Assembly: GCA_027023325.1 (NCBI GenBank)
Contig: JALVVQ010000257.1
Location: forward strand, 1 to 30,262
Reading direction: 5' to 3'
DNA length: 30,262 bases
From: Campylobacteraceae bacterium
GTDB taxonomy: Bacteria > Campylobacterota > Campylobacteria > Campylobacterales > Sulfurovaceae
In this document: piece after piece, positions 1-8,009 of the stretch
Numbering within the stretch: the stretch's first letter is position 1
Layout of the letters: each line of letters begins with the position of its first letter
Notes under the pieces: model-generated
Told to the model about the DNA's origin: nothing
What the model saw: the letters and a program-made list of their open reading frames with translations, nothing else
The model's database searches: none
Translations under genes and position numbers: made by a program

Positions 1-1141
1 CATGGATATTGCCATCTCCGGCATGTCCGAAACAGGGTACTTTCAGGTCATATTTGTCTCCGATGGCATAGATACGCTTGAGGGCTTCGGGGAGCATGGA
101 TCTGGGTACAGAGATGTCTTCATTGAGCTTTTTGTCGCCATAGTAGGTCACCGAAGGGGAGGCGGAGCGTCTGGCATACCAAAGTTTGTCTCTCTCCTCT
201 CCTGGATCTGCGACAATGAAGTCCTGCGCATGGTTCTCCCGGAATGATCTCTCCAGTGTCTCCAGTTGAAAGGCTACTTCTTCGATGACATTGCCATCCA
301 CATCCCCAATCAACAGGGCACCGGCATCTTTAGGAAGAGAGATCCCAATCTTCTCTTTGAGAGAGTGTACGACCAGTGAGTCGATAAACTCCATAGCCAC
401 AGGATTGGCGCCTGAGGCAAGAGATTTAAATACGGCATTCATCGCATCCTCCACAGAAGGGAAGATGCCCATATAAGCTTTGGTAAATCGTGGCTTGGGG
501 ATGAGCTTGAGTGTGATCTCTGTGGTGATGGCCAGTGTGCCTTCAGAGGCGATGAGGATGCCTGCGATGTTGTAGCCTGCGACATCTTTGATCGTACGCT
601 TTCCGGCACGAATGATCTCACCATTGGCCCGTACTGCACGCATCGCCATGACAAAATCTTTGGTAATCCCATATTTGGCAGCACGCATACCGCCGGCATT
701 TTCACTGACATTTCCACCGAGTGTAGAGTACTCCTCGCTGGCGGGATCAGGCGGATAGAAAAGTCCTACCGCCTCTGCGGCTTTTTGCAAATCCATATTG
801 ACCACACCTGGCTGTACGACAGCCACCATATTTTGGGTATCTATCTCCAAGATCTTGTTCATGTGCTTTTCCATTGCCAAAACAATACCACCATTGGTAG
901 GCAACGCCCCACCGGTAAAGCCGGAGCCGGCACCCCGTGGGGTAAGGGTAATCTTGTGATGGTTGCAGTAGACGAGGATGCGACTGACATCCTCTTCGTG
1001 TCGTGGGAACAATACCGCATCAGGCTCAAACCGTGTGCGTGTGGCATCATAGGCATAGGCGATGAGGTGTGCCTTGTCGCTATAGATATTTTCTTTTCCG
1101 ACAATAGCAGCAAGTGCTTCAATATGTTTCGTTTCCAGCAC
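1..1141 (-). CDS. glcD: Glycolate/D-lactate oxidase FAD-binding subunit GlcD (3' part cut by window edge)
   Basis: The reverse strand reads without stops from a GTG at 1141 to the window edge, giving the first 380 residues of a protein usually about 460 long. It belongs to the FAD-linked oxidase family that oxidises glycolate or D-lactate and passes electrons to partner Fe-S subunits or the quinone pool. Visible motifs are the FAD (PCMH) loop PRGAGSGFTGG near residue 70, the second FAD loop STLGGNVSENAGG, and the C-terminal GHAGDGNIH that ends at the cut. The GTG start (MLETKHIEAL) is chosen because AAAGGA lies about 7 bases upstream and no ATG fits. Two TATAAT-like -10 boxes lie just upstream. 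The gene is divergent from the M23 peptidase gene. GlcD or D-lactate specificity cannot be separated from sequence alone. Confidence 0.93.
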   Translation of the reverse strand, partial: MLETKHIEALAAIVGKENIYSDKAHLIAYAYDATRTRFEPDAVLFPRHEEDVSRILVYCNHHKITLTPRGAGSGFTGGALPTNGGIVLAMEKHMNKILEIDTQNMVAVVQPGVVNMDLQKAAEAVGLFYPPDPASEEYSTLGGNVSENAGGMRAAKYGITKDFVMAMRAVRANGEIIRAGKRTIKDVAGYNIAGILIASEGTLAITTEITLKLIPKPRFTKAYMGIFPSVEDAMNAVFKSLASGANPVAMEFIDSLVVHSLKEKIGISLPKDAGALLIGDVDGNVIEEVAFQLETLERSFRENHAQDFIVADPGEERDKLWYARRSASPSVTYYGDKKLNEDISVPRSMLPEALKRIYAIGDKYDLKVPCFGHAGDGNIH

Positions 1142-1164
1142 AGTGAATTCCTTTTGGAGATTAT

Positions 1165-1179
1165 ATTATATTGATTATA
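1165..1179 (-). promoter_or_regulatory. Two tandem -10 boxes for glcD
   Basis: On the minus strand TATAAT occurs at 1179-1174 and again at 1170-1165, three bases apart. Either would place a transcript start shortly before the ribosome binding site of the GTG start at 1141. No clear -35 is seen, which is common for housekeeping promoters in Campylobacterota. Confidence 0.5.
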
Positions 1180-1210
1180 CTTCCAAAAACTTAATATGTT
1201 GATATTTTGG

Positions 1211-1216
1211 TATAAT
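1211..1216 (+). promoter_or_regulatory. -10 box upstream of the M23 peptidase gene
   Basis: TATAAT preceded by TTTTGG lies 27 bases before the TTG start at 1243, which has GAGGAT as ribosome binding site. No consensus -35 was seen. Confidence 0.5.
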
Positions 1217-1242
1217 CTTTTTAGAAAAAAAGAGGATAGGTC

Positions 1243-2475
1243 TTGAGGATTATTTTAGTACTTTTTGTTATGGCTGTTGCACTTTTTCCTGCAGAAACCA
1301 CGCAGAAAAAATGGAAAGAGGGAGAGATATTTTCTCGCTACTTGGAGGAAAATGATATTAGTACAGGTCTGCTCAAACACATCTCTACTACTGATTTGCA
1401 GTTTCTTTCGGAGATACAGGCAGGTGAGCTATTTTATGAGTTGCGAGATAAGGATAGGCTTTTACAGGCACTGATTCCTGTAGGAGAGGAGATGCAAATT
1501 CACCTCTTTCGGGATGTGAAGGGAGAGAAGTTTCACTTTGATATTATCCCTATTGCTTGTAAACGACTTACGGATTATGTAGCATTTTCTATTGAAAAAG
1601 GCCTCTATGAAGATATCAATCGTTGGACAAAAAATCCAAGACTAGGCTATTTGCTTAAAAAATACTATGGCAAAAATATCAACTTTAAAAACCTGCAAAA
1701 GGGAGACAATGTCTCTTTCGTCTATACCCAAAAAAGTAGGCTAGGAAAACCTTTTAGTTCTCCCAAAATCAAAGCATCTCTGATACGAAGCAAAGGAAAA
1801 GATAGATTTATTTTTTCTGATAAGGGAGTGTACTATGATGCAGTGCATAAAGATATCTCCTATAGTGTCGATAAAAAAATTTACACAGAGAAAGGGAAGT
1901 CTTTTGTGCGTCCTATACGGAAAATGCGCATCACTTCTAAGTTTACTTACAAGCGCTGGCATCCTATCCTCAAGCGATATAGACCTCATTTGGGTGTGGA
2001 TATTGGTGCCAAGAGAGGGACAAAAATCTATGCCACACATGCCGGAAAAGTAATCTATGCTGGATGGATGGGAGGATATGGCAAGGTCATTAAGATCAGG
2101 CATTCCAAGGGATTTGTCTCACTCTATGCACACCAAAGCAAATTAGCTGTCAAAAAAGGAGCATATGTCAAGAGGGGGCAGGTGATAGGATATGTGGGAA
2201 GTACAGGCAGAAGCACTGCCCCCCACCTACATTTTGGGCTGTATAAAAATGCCAAAGCAGTCAACCCAATGCAATATGTTGGAAAAAAGGCATTGAGTGA
2301 AAAACGCATGGAGATTAAAAAGATTACAAAACATCGAATCGTGGAGATACCAGGGGCGAAAAAGAATAAAAAAATGATGCTCGGGCTGCTACAAGGGGAG
2401 CCCAAAGGCTTTCGCTGGCAGACCTATGTCAAGCCCTATAACAGGATAGAGGAGAGAAAAAACTATGAAGAGTGA
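1243..2475 (+). CDS. M23 (LytM) zinc metallopeptidase, Csd3/HdpA-like peptidoglycan hydrolase
   Basis: 410 residues, starting at TTG with GAGGAT upstream. A hydrophobic N-terminus (residues 1-16) is a likely signal peptide or anchor, so the protein should act in the periplasm on peptidoglycan cross-bridges. Residues about 20-220 form the N-terminal regulatory region seen in Csd3-type proteins, and the LytM catalytic domain covers about 225-345. Zinc ligands are visible: H249xxxD253 (HLGVD) and H328/H330 (HLH), with H297 in the YAH segment as the catalytic histidine. Length and architecture match the Helicobacter Csd3 family (about 403 residues), which trims peptides and sets cell shape. Its stop overlaps the next gene by 11 bases, so the two are probably co-transcribed. 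The base composition is more AT-rich than its neighbours. The domain is certain; equivalence to Csd3 is inferred. Confidence 0.9.
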   Translation: MRIILVLFVMAVALFPAETTQKKWKEGEIFSRYLEENDISTGLLKHISTTDLQFLSEIQAGELFYELRDKDRLLQALIPVGEEMQIHLFRDVKGEKFHFDIIPIACKRLTDYVAFSIEKGLYEDINRWTKNPRLGYLLKKYYGKNINFKNLQKGDNVSFVYTQKSRLGKPFSSPKIKASLIRSKGKDRFIFSDKGVYYDAVHKDISYSVDKKIYTEKGKSFVRPIRKMRITSKFTYKRWHPILKRYRPHLGVDIGAKRGTKIYATHAGKVIYAGWMGGYGKVIKIRHSKGFVSLYAHQSKLAVKKGAYVKRGQVIGYVGSTGRSTAPHLHFGLYKNAKAVNPMQYVGKKALSEKRMEIKKITKHRIVEIPGAKKNKKMMLGLLQGEPKGFRWQTYVKPYNRIEERKNYEE

Positions 2476-3034
2476 GATTACGCATTTTAGACTGGAGTCA
2501 TTGGAAGATCCGCAGTTTATCTCTGCCTCCTTGGCGCACTATGAGCAAAATGGTATTGCCAAAGATTGGGAAGTAGTAGAGGCACATGATAGTGTGGCGA
2601 TACTCATCTACCATAAAGGGCTTGATAGTTTTGTGCTGGTAAAGCAGTTTCGCCCTGCTGTCTATCTGCATAATGAGGATGGCATGACAGTAGAGCTTTG
2701 TGCTGGATTGGTTGACAAGGAGTTGACACTGGCGCAGATCGCCAAAGAGGAGATAGAAGAGGAGTGTGGTTTTGATGTTCCTGTGGAGAGTCTGACGCGG
2801 ATCACTTCGTTTTATACCTCTGTGGGCTTTGCGGGGAGTAAGCAGGCGATGTACTATGCGGAAGTGGATGAGACGATGCGGGTATCAGAGGGAGGAGGGA
2901 TCGATACGGAGTTGATCGAGGTGCTGACACTGCCTGTGTCAGAGGCAAAGGCATTTATCCATGATGAGACGATTGCCAAGACACCGGGCTTGATGTTTGC
3001 GTTTATGTGGTGGCTTGATAGAATTAGGAGTTAG
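2465..3034 (+). CDS. Nudix hydrolase, NUDT14/ADP-sugar pyrophosphatase-like
   Basis: 189 residues. The Nudix box spans about residues 81-103, ending KEEIEEECGF; the first part is G-x4-E rather than the usual G-x5-E. The neighbouring segments QFRPAVY and ELCAGLVDKE closely resemble NUDT14-type UDP-glucose/ADP-ribose pyrophosphatases, which split nucleoside diphosphate sugars into NMP and sugar phosphate using Mg2+. The ATG at 2465 lies inside the end of the M23 peptidase gene (11-base overlap), which suggests translational coupling. The stop codon TAG is itself made by the second unit of a heptamer tandem repeat that continues downstream. Substrate is inferred from family resemblance only. Confidence 0.88.
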   Translation: MKSEITHFRLESLEDPQFISASLAHYEQNGIAKDWEVVEAHDSVAILIYHKGLDSFVLVKQFRPAVYLHNEDGMTVELCAGLVDKELTLAQIAKEEIEEECGFDVPVESLTRITSFYTSVGFAGSKQAMYYAEVDETMRVSEGGGIDTELIEVLTLPVSEAKAFIHDETIAKTPGLMFAFMWWLDRIRS

Positions 3035-3090
3035 GAGTTAGGAGTTAGGAGTTAGGAGTTAGGAATTAGGAATTGGGAATTGGGAATTGG
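3024..3090. repeat. Heptamer tandem repeat array (TTAGGAG)
   Basis: Nine full 7-base units and a partial tenth: five TTAGGAG, then two TTAGGAA, two TTGGGAA, and a final TTGG. The units drift in one direction, as expected from slippage followed by point mutation. The array begins within the last codons of the Nudix gene and supplies its stop. Confidence 0.9.
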
Positions 3091-3094
3091 CGGT

Positions 3095-3120
3095 GTAGGG
3101 TGTTGTGCCCTCACAACACC
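3095..3120 (+). repeat. REP-like palindrome, copy A
   Basis: A GTAGG head followed by a perfect 9-bp stem: GGTGTTGTG at 3099-3107, loop CCCT, CACAACACC at 3112-3120. The stem-loop is repeated exactly in inverse orientation at 10201-10222. It sits between the convergent Nudix and aguB genes and could also act as a transcript-end hairpin. Confidence 0.8.
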
Positions 3121-3121
3121 G

Positions 3122-4015
3122 TTAGGTAGAAATTAGGAGTTTTTTGTCACAGTAGCGTTCTTGTAGGCAGTGGTAGGATTCGATGCGTCTGTCTCGCAGA
3201 AAAGGCCAGATATTGCGTACTTCTTGGGTGCGGGCGTGGTGGATATCGGCGTAAAGGATGGTTTCGCTCTTGTCATCTGCCTGTGCCAGTAGTTCTCCCT
3301 GGGCTCCGCAGACAAAGCTGCTGCCCCAAAATCGTATCCCCTCCATCACGCCGGAGCTGTCCGGCTCGAAGCCTACACGGTTGCAGCTGAGGACGGGGAT
3401 ACCATTGGCGATAGCATGGGAGCGTTGAATAGTGATCCAGCTTTCACGCTGTCTGGTCTTTTCTGCTTTGCTGTCACTGTCAAACCAACCGATGGCTGTG
3501 GGGTAGATGAGTAGCTCTGCACCCTTGAGTGCCATGATACGGGCAGCTTCGGGGTACCACTGATCCCAGCAGATCAGTACACCGAGCTTCCCTACCGAGG
3601 TTTGAATAGGTTCAAATCCTAGATCACCTGGCGTAAAGTAAAATTTTTCATAAAATCCGGGATCATCAGGGATATGCATCTTGCGATATTTTCCCGCAAC
3701 AGAGCCATCCTTCTCAAAGACCACGGCGGTATTGTGATAGAGTCCGGGAGCACGCTTTTCAAAAAGAGAGGTGACCAGCACGATATGGTTGTCTCGTGCA
3801 ACACCTGACCAGTAGGCAATATCTTCTTCAAAGGTACTGCTGTAGTCGAAAAATTGGCTATCCTCGCTCTGGCAGAAGTATTCACTCTGGTGGAGTTCCT
3901 GGAGTATGATAAGTTCAGCACTGTTTTGGGTTGCTTTCGTAATTTGCTTCTGTGTAACCTGTAGTGTTTTCTTTTTTGTGTGATGGTATTTTTGTTGTAT
4001 TAATGCTGCTTTCAT
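3122..4015 (-). CDS. aguB: N-carbamoylputrescine amidase
   Basis: 297 residues, of the carbon-nitrogen hydrolase (nitrilase) superfamily. It hydrolyses N-carbamoylputrescine to putrescine, CO2 and ammonia in the cytoplasm, the last step of the agmatine route to polyamines. The catalytic triad is visible: E40 in LILQELH, K112 in KYRKMHIPD, and C149 in VLICWDQWYPEAAR. The last motif and PTAIGW are typical of AguB rather than of other nitrilases. The ATG at 4015 gives the usual MKAALIQQK start although no strong ribosome binding site precedes it. Its functional partner AguA lies upstream on the same strand, but the pair is split by an opposite-strand CAP-domain gene, so they are probably separate transcripts here. 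Confidence 0.94.
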   Translation of the reverse strand: MKAALIQQKYHHTKKKTLQVTQKQITKATQNSAELIILQELHQSEYFCQSEDSQFFDYSSTFEEDIAYWSGVARDNHIVLVTSLFEKRAPGLYHNTAVVFEKDGSVAGKYRKMHIPDDPGFYEKFYFTPGDLGFEPIQTSVGKLGVLICWDQWYPEAARIMALKGAELLIYPTAIGWFDSDSKAEKTRQRESWITIQRSHAIANGIPVLSCNRVGFEPDSSGVMEGIRFWGSSFVCGAQGELLAQADDKSETILYADIHHARTQEVRNIWPFLRDRRIESYHCLQERYCDKKLLIST

Positions 4016-4058
4016 AGCTGTAGTGTATCAAAATCTTACTTTTCTTGGCTTTTGGTGC

Positions 4059-4064
4059 TATAAT
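4059..4064 (+). promoter_or_regulatory. -10 box upstream of the CAP-domain lipoprotein
   Basis: TATAAT in the aguB/CAP divergent gap, 36 bases before the ATG at 4100; AAGGAG at 4087-4092 is a strong ribosome binding site. Confidence 0.5.
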
Positions 4065-4099
4065 AGGGGATAAAATATTTTAGAACAAGGAGTGGACAC

Positions 4100-4762
4100 A
4101 TGAAAGGTTTGGTTTTTTGTATCGTTACGATTATTGGATTGGTTGGTTGTGGTGGAGGTTCTTCTGGAAATCCTCTTCCTGAAGGAACTATGAGCTCCTC
4201 AGACCTTAACCTGACAAAAGATATTCAAGAGAGTAAAATTGCTGATTATGATAAGACTGATCCAATCGAGGATCAGTATCTATCAATTATTAATTACCTC
4301 AGAAGTTTAAAAATAAAATGTAATGATTCTGAGGCAATTACCGGTCCTTCGGGAAAAGATATGAACTGGAATTCACTTTTAGCTGATGCTGCTAAAGAGC
4401 ATAGTGAAGATATGAATTTAAGTGCCTGGTATGATCATAATGGTTCAGGAACAATCAATGATATTACTGGTCAAACACTTACTCCTGTAAGGGCAAGTAT
4501 ATTTTCTGAGCGTATTGAGAATAACGGCTACAATGGTTCGCTAACAGCGGAAAATATTGCTATGATGAGGGCGAAACCTACAGCACCATCAGCCGACAGT
4601 TGGATAAAAGTAATGGAAGGCTGGATGAAAAGTACCCATGGGCATTGTTCAAATATTATGAATCCTAAACTAACAGAATTTGGTATGTATGAGTCTCGTG
4701 CAGATGTCAATGCAAGTGGATGGTACAATGTGTATTGGACACAAGACTTTGGCGGTCAGTAG
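4100..4762 (+). CDS. CAP/SCP-domain lipoprotein
   Basis: 220 residues. The N-terminus has a lipoprotein signal with lipobox LVGC (C17) followed by a glycine/serine linker, so the protein should be membrane-anchored outside the cytoplasm. Residues about 60-215 match the CAP (SCP/PR-1) fold: H101 in KEHSEDM, E151 in AENIA, H182 in STHGHCSNIM and E193 in LTEFG form the usual His/Glu cavity. CAP proteins are exported and have diverse, often unknown roles, so no function is assigned. The ATG at 4100 has AAGGAG seven bases upstream. The gene is noticeably AT-rich, lies opposite to aguB and aguA and between them, and its end overlaps the end of aguA by 7 bases. This looks like a later insertion into an ancestral agu locus. 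Confidence 0.85.
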   Translation: MKGLVFCIVTIIGLVGCGGGSSGNPLPEGTMSSSDLNLTKDIQESKIADYDKTDPIEDQYLSIINYLRSLKIKCNDSEAITGPSGKDMNWNSLLADAAKEHSEDMNLSAWYDHNGSGTINDITGQTLTPVRASIFSERIENNGYNGSLTAENIAMMRAKPTAPSADSWIKVMEGWMKSTHGHCSNIMNPKLTEFGMYESRADVNASGWYNVYWTQDFGGQ

Positions 4763-5757
4763 GCTACCTGCATCGTAGAACAGTGCAAACTCCCTCCTTG
4801 TTCTATGAGTTTTAGACAGTTGATAGGAATGATTTCCTTCTCGGGAAACAGACTTTCAAATATCTTATGTGCGATTTTATCCTTTTTGTCACTATAGGCA
4901 GGATAGAGAAGCGCATCATTGCAGATGAGAAAGTTGGCATAGGTGGCGGGGAGTCTCTCTCCTGCTTGGTTGTAGATAGCATCAGCCATAGGCAGCGGAA
5001 TGAGTGTATAGGGTTTTCCTTCTAGAGTGCGAAAAGCTTCTAACTGCATCTCCATCTGCTTCAGTGCCTCATAGTGCTCATCCTCCTTATTGTCGCACTT
5101 GACATAGGTAATTGTCTCTGGGTTGACAAAGCGCGCCAGTGTATCTATGTGTGAGTCCGTGTCATCCCCCGCAAGATAGCCGTCATCTAGCCATAGCACT
5201 CTTTTTGTACCTAGATATGTCTCTAGCTTTATTTCTACCTCTGCCTTGCTCAGCCCACCATTTCTATTGGGGTTGCACAGGCATTGTGAAGTGCTCAAGA
5301 CGGTGCCCTCTCCATCACTCTCTATAGAACCGCCTTCGAGTACAAAATCTATCTTCTCCAAAGGGGTGATACCCATATAGCCCTTCTTGTGTAAAACACT
5401 ATTGACGCTATTGTCAAGGGAAGCCTCAAATTTGCCGCCCCAGCCATCGAAGGTAAAGTCAAGCAGTCTTGTCTCGTCTCCTACTTTGAGTGAGATATAG
5501 CCATAATCTCTGATCCAAGTATCATCGGTGGGAATCTCAATGAAGCTTATGTTGTTTCTGGAACAGAAGTGACTACTGATTGCTTCTTTATCTTGGCAGA
5601 TGATATAAACAGGCTGGCTATAGGCAATCGCCTGAGCAATACGGATGAAAGGTGTCAGCGCTTCAGTGAGCCCATCTTCTGCCCAATCAGTCTCCTCGTG
5701 AGGAAAACTCATCAGAACATAGCGTTGTTTTTCCCATTCAGCTGGTATTCTTTTCAA
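4756..5757 (-). CDS. aguA: Agmatine deiminase
   Basis: 333 residues of the peptidyl-arginine-deiminase fold family. It converts agmatine to N-carbamoylputrescine and ammonia, feeding AguB. Visible motifs are the N-terminal PAEWEKQ and SFPHEETDW substrate-site segments, the WIRDYG segment, VLEGGSIESDG, the DSHIDTLARF histidine region, and the C-terminal GGSLHCSTMQ with nucleophile C326. Length is slightly under the usual 340-370. The start is TTG at 5757, not ATG, supported by AAGGAG seven bases upstream and by the normal N-terminal sequence MKRIPAEWE. The 3' end overlaps that of the convergent CAP lipoprotein gene by 7 bases. Confidence 0.95.
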   Translation of the reverse strand: MKRIPAEWEKQRYVLMSFPHEETDWAEDGLTEALTPFIRIAQAIAYSQPVYIICQDKEAISSHFCSRNNISFIEIPTDDTWIRDYGYISLKVGDETRLLDFTFDGWGGKFEASLDNSVNSVLHKKGYMGITPLEKIDFVLEGGSIESDGEGTVLSTSQCLCNPNRNGGLSKAEVEIKLETYLGTKRVLWLDDGYLAGDDTDSHIDTLARFVNPETITYVKCDNKEDEHYEALKQMEMQLEAFRTLEGKPYTLIPLPMADAIYNQAGERLPATYANFLICNDALLYPAYSDKKDKIAHKIFESLFPEKEIIPINCLKLIEQGGSLHCSTMQVAY

Positions 5758-5799
5758 TGTGTGGCTCCTTAAAATTGGTGCGATAGCAATTGCCCCCTA

Positions 5800-5824
5800 C
5801 ACGTTTGGCACAGCCAAACCTACG
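5800..5824 (-). repeat. REP-like palindrome, variant (GTAGG head)
   Basis: A perfect 7-bp stem GTTTGGC (5803-5809), loop ACA, GCCAAAC (5813-5819). On the minus strand it is headed by GTAGG, as in the other palindromes of this window, although the stem sequence differs. Confidence 0.5.
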
Positions 5825-5835
5825 GATATGATACC

Positions 5836-5872
5836 AAATTTTTTAATTTTTAATTTTTAATTTTTAATTTTC
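5836..5872. repeat. AATTTTT tandem repeat
   Basis: Four to five copies of a 7-base AATTTTT unit run from about 5836 to 5872, directly before the -10 box of alr. T-rich periodic tracts often replace the -35 in Campylobacterota promoters. Confidence 0.7.
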
Positions 5873-5875
5873 TAC

Positions 5876-5881
5876 TATAAT
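5876..5881 (+). promoter_or_regulatory. -10 box immediately before the alr start
   Basis: TATAAT ends only five bases before the ATG at 5887 and follows the AATTTTT array. A start site about seven bases downstream would fall at or near the A of the start codon, so the message would have no leader. No ribosome binding site is visible. Confidence 0.55.
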
Positions 5882-5886
5882 TCTTT

Positions 5887-6891
5887 ATGGCATTTATAAA
5901 AATAAACAAAGAAAATTTCTTTCACAATCTTAACCAAATTGTACTAAAAGTCGGTTCCATTGACAAGGTGGATGTAGTCCTCAAAGACAATGCCTATGGG
6001 CATGGACTAGAGATCATAGCAGCGCTCTCGCAGGAGTTTGGCATCAAACAAGCTGTGGTAATAAGCAGTGAAGAGGCGATGCAGGCAACCCCTTATTTTG
6101 ATCATATCCTTGTGCTCAACGGTACGCCTGTGGTGGACGAGAAGCTCTCTTTTGCAATTACAGATATGCGAGCACTGGAAGCTGTGGACAGTGGTGTGCA
6201 GATTGAGCTCAAGGTAGATACCGGGATGCATCGCAATGGTATCGCAATGGGGGACATAGAGAAGGCTCTAAAAATCATCAAGCTGCGAAACCTCCACCTG
6301 ATAGGTGTGATGACCCACTTCAGAAGTGCAGATATGCTGGGAAGCGAACTCTATTGGCAGCAGAAAAACTTTGAAATGGTCAAAAAAAAGGTGAGGGAGT
6401 CCCAGTGCGGTGAAGTGCGCTTCCATAGCCACAACTCTGCAGCAATCCTCAGAAGTAAGCACTTCGATGAAGATATCGCCAGGGCAGGGATTGCGATCTA
6501 TGGATGTAATGAGCTACCGGAAGCCTATGATATGGTAGAGCTCAAACCGGTACTTTCTCTTTGGGCACATCGTGCCTCTACCAGAGTGCTCAAAGAGGGA
6601 CAGAGGGTAGGCTATGGCGGTGACTTTACAGCAACAGAGCAGATGAAGGTTTCTACCTATGATCTAGGTTATGGAGATGGGTGGAGACGAGGTGAGAGTG
6701 CTCACCCTTATCTCACAGCGGAGGGGCTACCTATCCTAGGGCGTGTGTCGATGGATTTTATCTCTTTGGCGACGGACAAAGAGGAAGTATGCATCATGCA
6801 TGATGTCCAAGAGGCTGCCAGGCATTTTGGTACGATTAGCTATGAGATGACCACCATGCTCTCCCCTTCGATACAAAGGGTCGTAGTTTAG
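5887..6891 (+). CDS. alr: Alanine racemase
   Basis: 334 residues, somewhat shorter than the usual 355-370. A PLP enzyme interconverting L- and D-alanine for peptidoglycan in the cytoplasm. The PLP lysine is K33 in VLKDNAYGHG; the second catalytic residue is the tyrosine of QRVGYGGDF near residue 243; GRVSMDFI and LGYGDGWRRG are typical C-terminal domain motifs. The ATG at 5887 is kept because the family motif begins almost at once (AFIKINKENFFHNL) and no later in-frame start fits. It has no ribosome binding site and a -10 box five bases upstream, suggesting a leaderless transcript. The 3' end overlaps the convergent gene by 4 bases. Confidence 0.94.
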   Translation: MAFIKINKENFFHNLNQIVLKVGSIDKVDVVLKDNAYGHGLEIIAALSQEFGIKQAVVISSEEAMQATPYFDHILVLNGTPVVDEKLSFAITDMRALEAVDSGVQIELKVDTGMHRNGIAMGDIEKALKIIKLRNLHLIGVMTHFRSADMLGSELYWQQKNFEMVKKKVRESQCGEVRFHSHNSAAILRSKHFDEDIARAGIAIYGCNELPEAYDMVELKPVLSLWAHRASTRVLKEGQRVGYGGDFTATEQMKVSTYDLGYGDGWRRGESAHPYLTAEGLPILGRVSMDFISLATDKEEVCIMHDVQEAARHFGTISYEMTTMLSPSIQRVVV

Positions 6892-7910
6892 GCCGCTTTG
6901 CCGCTCATGCCCATAAGCTTGCCCCTAGAGATAATCTCCAGAGGAATGTCTCTTTGTGTGACCTTCTCGCAATATCCGATAGACTGCTTGAAGAGTGTTG
7001 CATCCTCTTCGCTGGAAACCACCAGCAGATCAGCCCCACTGTCCAGCGCATCCAGCAGCATGGTACCCATCTTGAGATAGGCCATTTTGGGGTTGGTCTG
7101 GACGATAGTTTGTCCGGCAAGTTTGTTGGCCTTATCAAAGCGAATCGCTTGGGCACCTTTGCTCTCTATCTGCGCCAAAGTACTCTCCATGATGCCCTGG
7201 GACATTTCATCCATACCAGCATAGAAGGCAACATGTCTGCCTTCCAATGTGGTGACTTCTGAGGCCTTATACTTTCTGCTAAACAGAGGCTTATAACGGA
7301 TTTTTGGAGATTTTGCCATCTCTCGAAGTTTTGCAATGCTGACTTCATGATTCTCAGCACGGAAGAGATTGTTTTCGTATTCACATTCCCAGAGTCCTTC
7401 ATGATGGCTGCTTACTGCCTCCAGAATCTCTGCTTTGTGTGGATTGTTCTCCAGAATCAATTTATGTGCCAGTATCAGAATGGCATCTCCAATATATTGA
7501 TTATTGTAATGGTAGGTCTCCGAGGCATAATGAAGAGGATAGAGCCGCTCATAATAAGCCTTGTCCTCCTCTGTGGCATAGGGAGCCAGCAGGGAAAAAC
7601 TTTCCATAAAATCTTCATCATTGATGATCAGGCCTTTGGTGGAGCGATAGGCAGAGACAGGATCAATCTGTAGTGAGGTACCGAATCTATTGGTGATTTC
7701 CTTGACGCTTTGGCTACCATCAAGAACCAGACCATTGATTCTAAAATAAAGTCTCTCTTTGGGATAGGCGAACTGAAAGGCTTTTTCTTTGATGAGAGGC
7801 AACAGTTCTTTGACCGCCATACCCTCGTCGGCTTGGATTGCAAAGAGCTTGTAGTAGGGAAGATAATCCAATTGTGCATTAAAAAAATAGGCTTTAATAT
7901 GTAGGGTCAT
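6888..7910 (-). CDS. SdhB/HdrB-like protein without Fe-S cysteines (DUF5644-like)
   Basis: 340 residues. Residues about 1-95 resemble the beta-grasp N-terminal domain of fumarate reductase Fe-S subunits (DYLPYYKLFAI, FRINGLVLDG). Residues about 225-338 resemble the second half of an HdrB-type CCG domain: a KMGTMLLDALDSGAD helix, a strand, then IPLEIISRGKLMGMSG in place of the usual IPVLHLTQLLGLALG. Only two cysteines were found (C176, C314), so it cannot hold the expected clusters. I believe this corresponds to the Campylobacterota DUF5644 family, from memory. The ATG at 7910 has GGAG about nine bases upstream. Function unknown; it could be a structural or regulatory relative of the respiratory subunits. 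Confidence 0.72.
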   Translation of the reverse strand: MTLHIKAYFFNAQLDYLPYYKLFAIQADEGMAVKELLPLIKEKAFQFAYPKERLYFRINGLVLDGSQSVKEITNRFGTSLQIDPVSAYRSTKGLIINDEDFMESFSLLAPYATEEDKAYYERLYPLHYASETYHYNNQYIGDAILILAHKLILENNPHKAEILEAVSSHHEGLWECEYENNLFRAENHEVSIAKLREMAKSPKIRYKPLFSRKYKASEVTTLEGRHVAFYAGMDEMSQGIMESTLAQIESKGAQAIRFDKANKLAGQTIVQTNPKMAYLKMGTMLLDALDSGADLLVVSSEEDATLFKQSIGYCEKVTQRDIPLEIISRGKLMGMSGKAA

Positions 7911-8009
7911 GAGGATACTCCGTAAATGATAGTGTAGTAATATTTTGTTATTTTACTCTATTGATACCCAAAGGAGTCTAAAAGAGAGAATCTTCTCAAG
8001 CCTCAGTCT

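Noticed and set aside
785..1174. A 129-codon plus-strand open frame
   Set aside because: It is antisense to the start of glcD, whose reverse-strand translation carries clear FAD-binding motifs.
3024..3090. Possible CRISPR array
   Set aside because: Units are 7 bases with no spacers; it is a simple tandem repeat.
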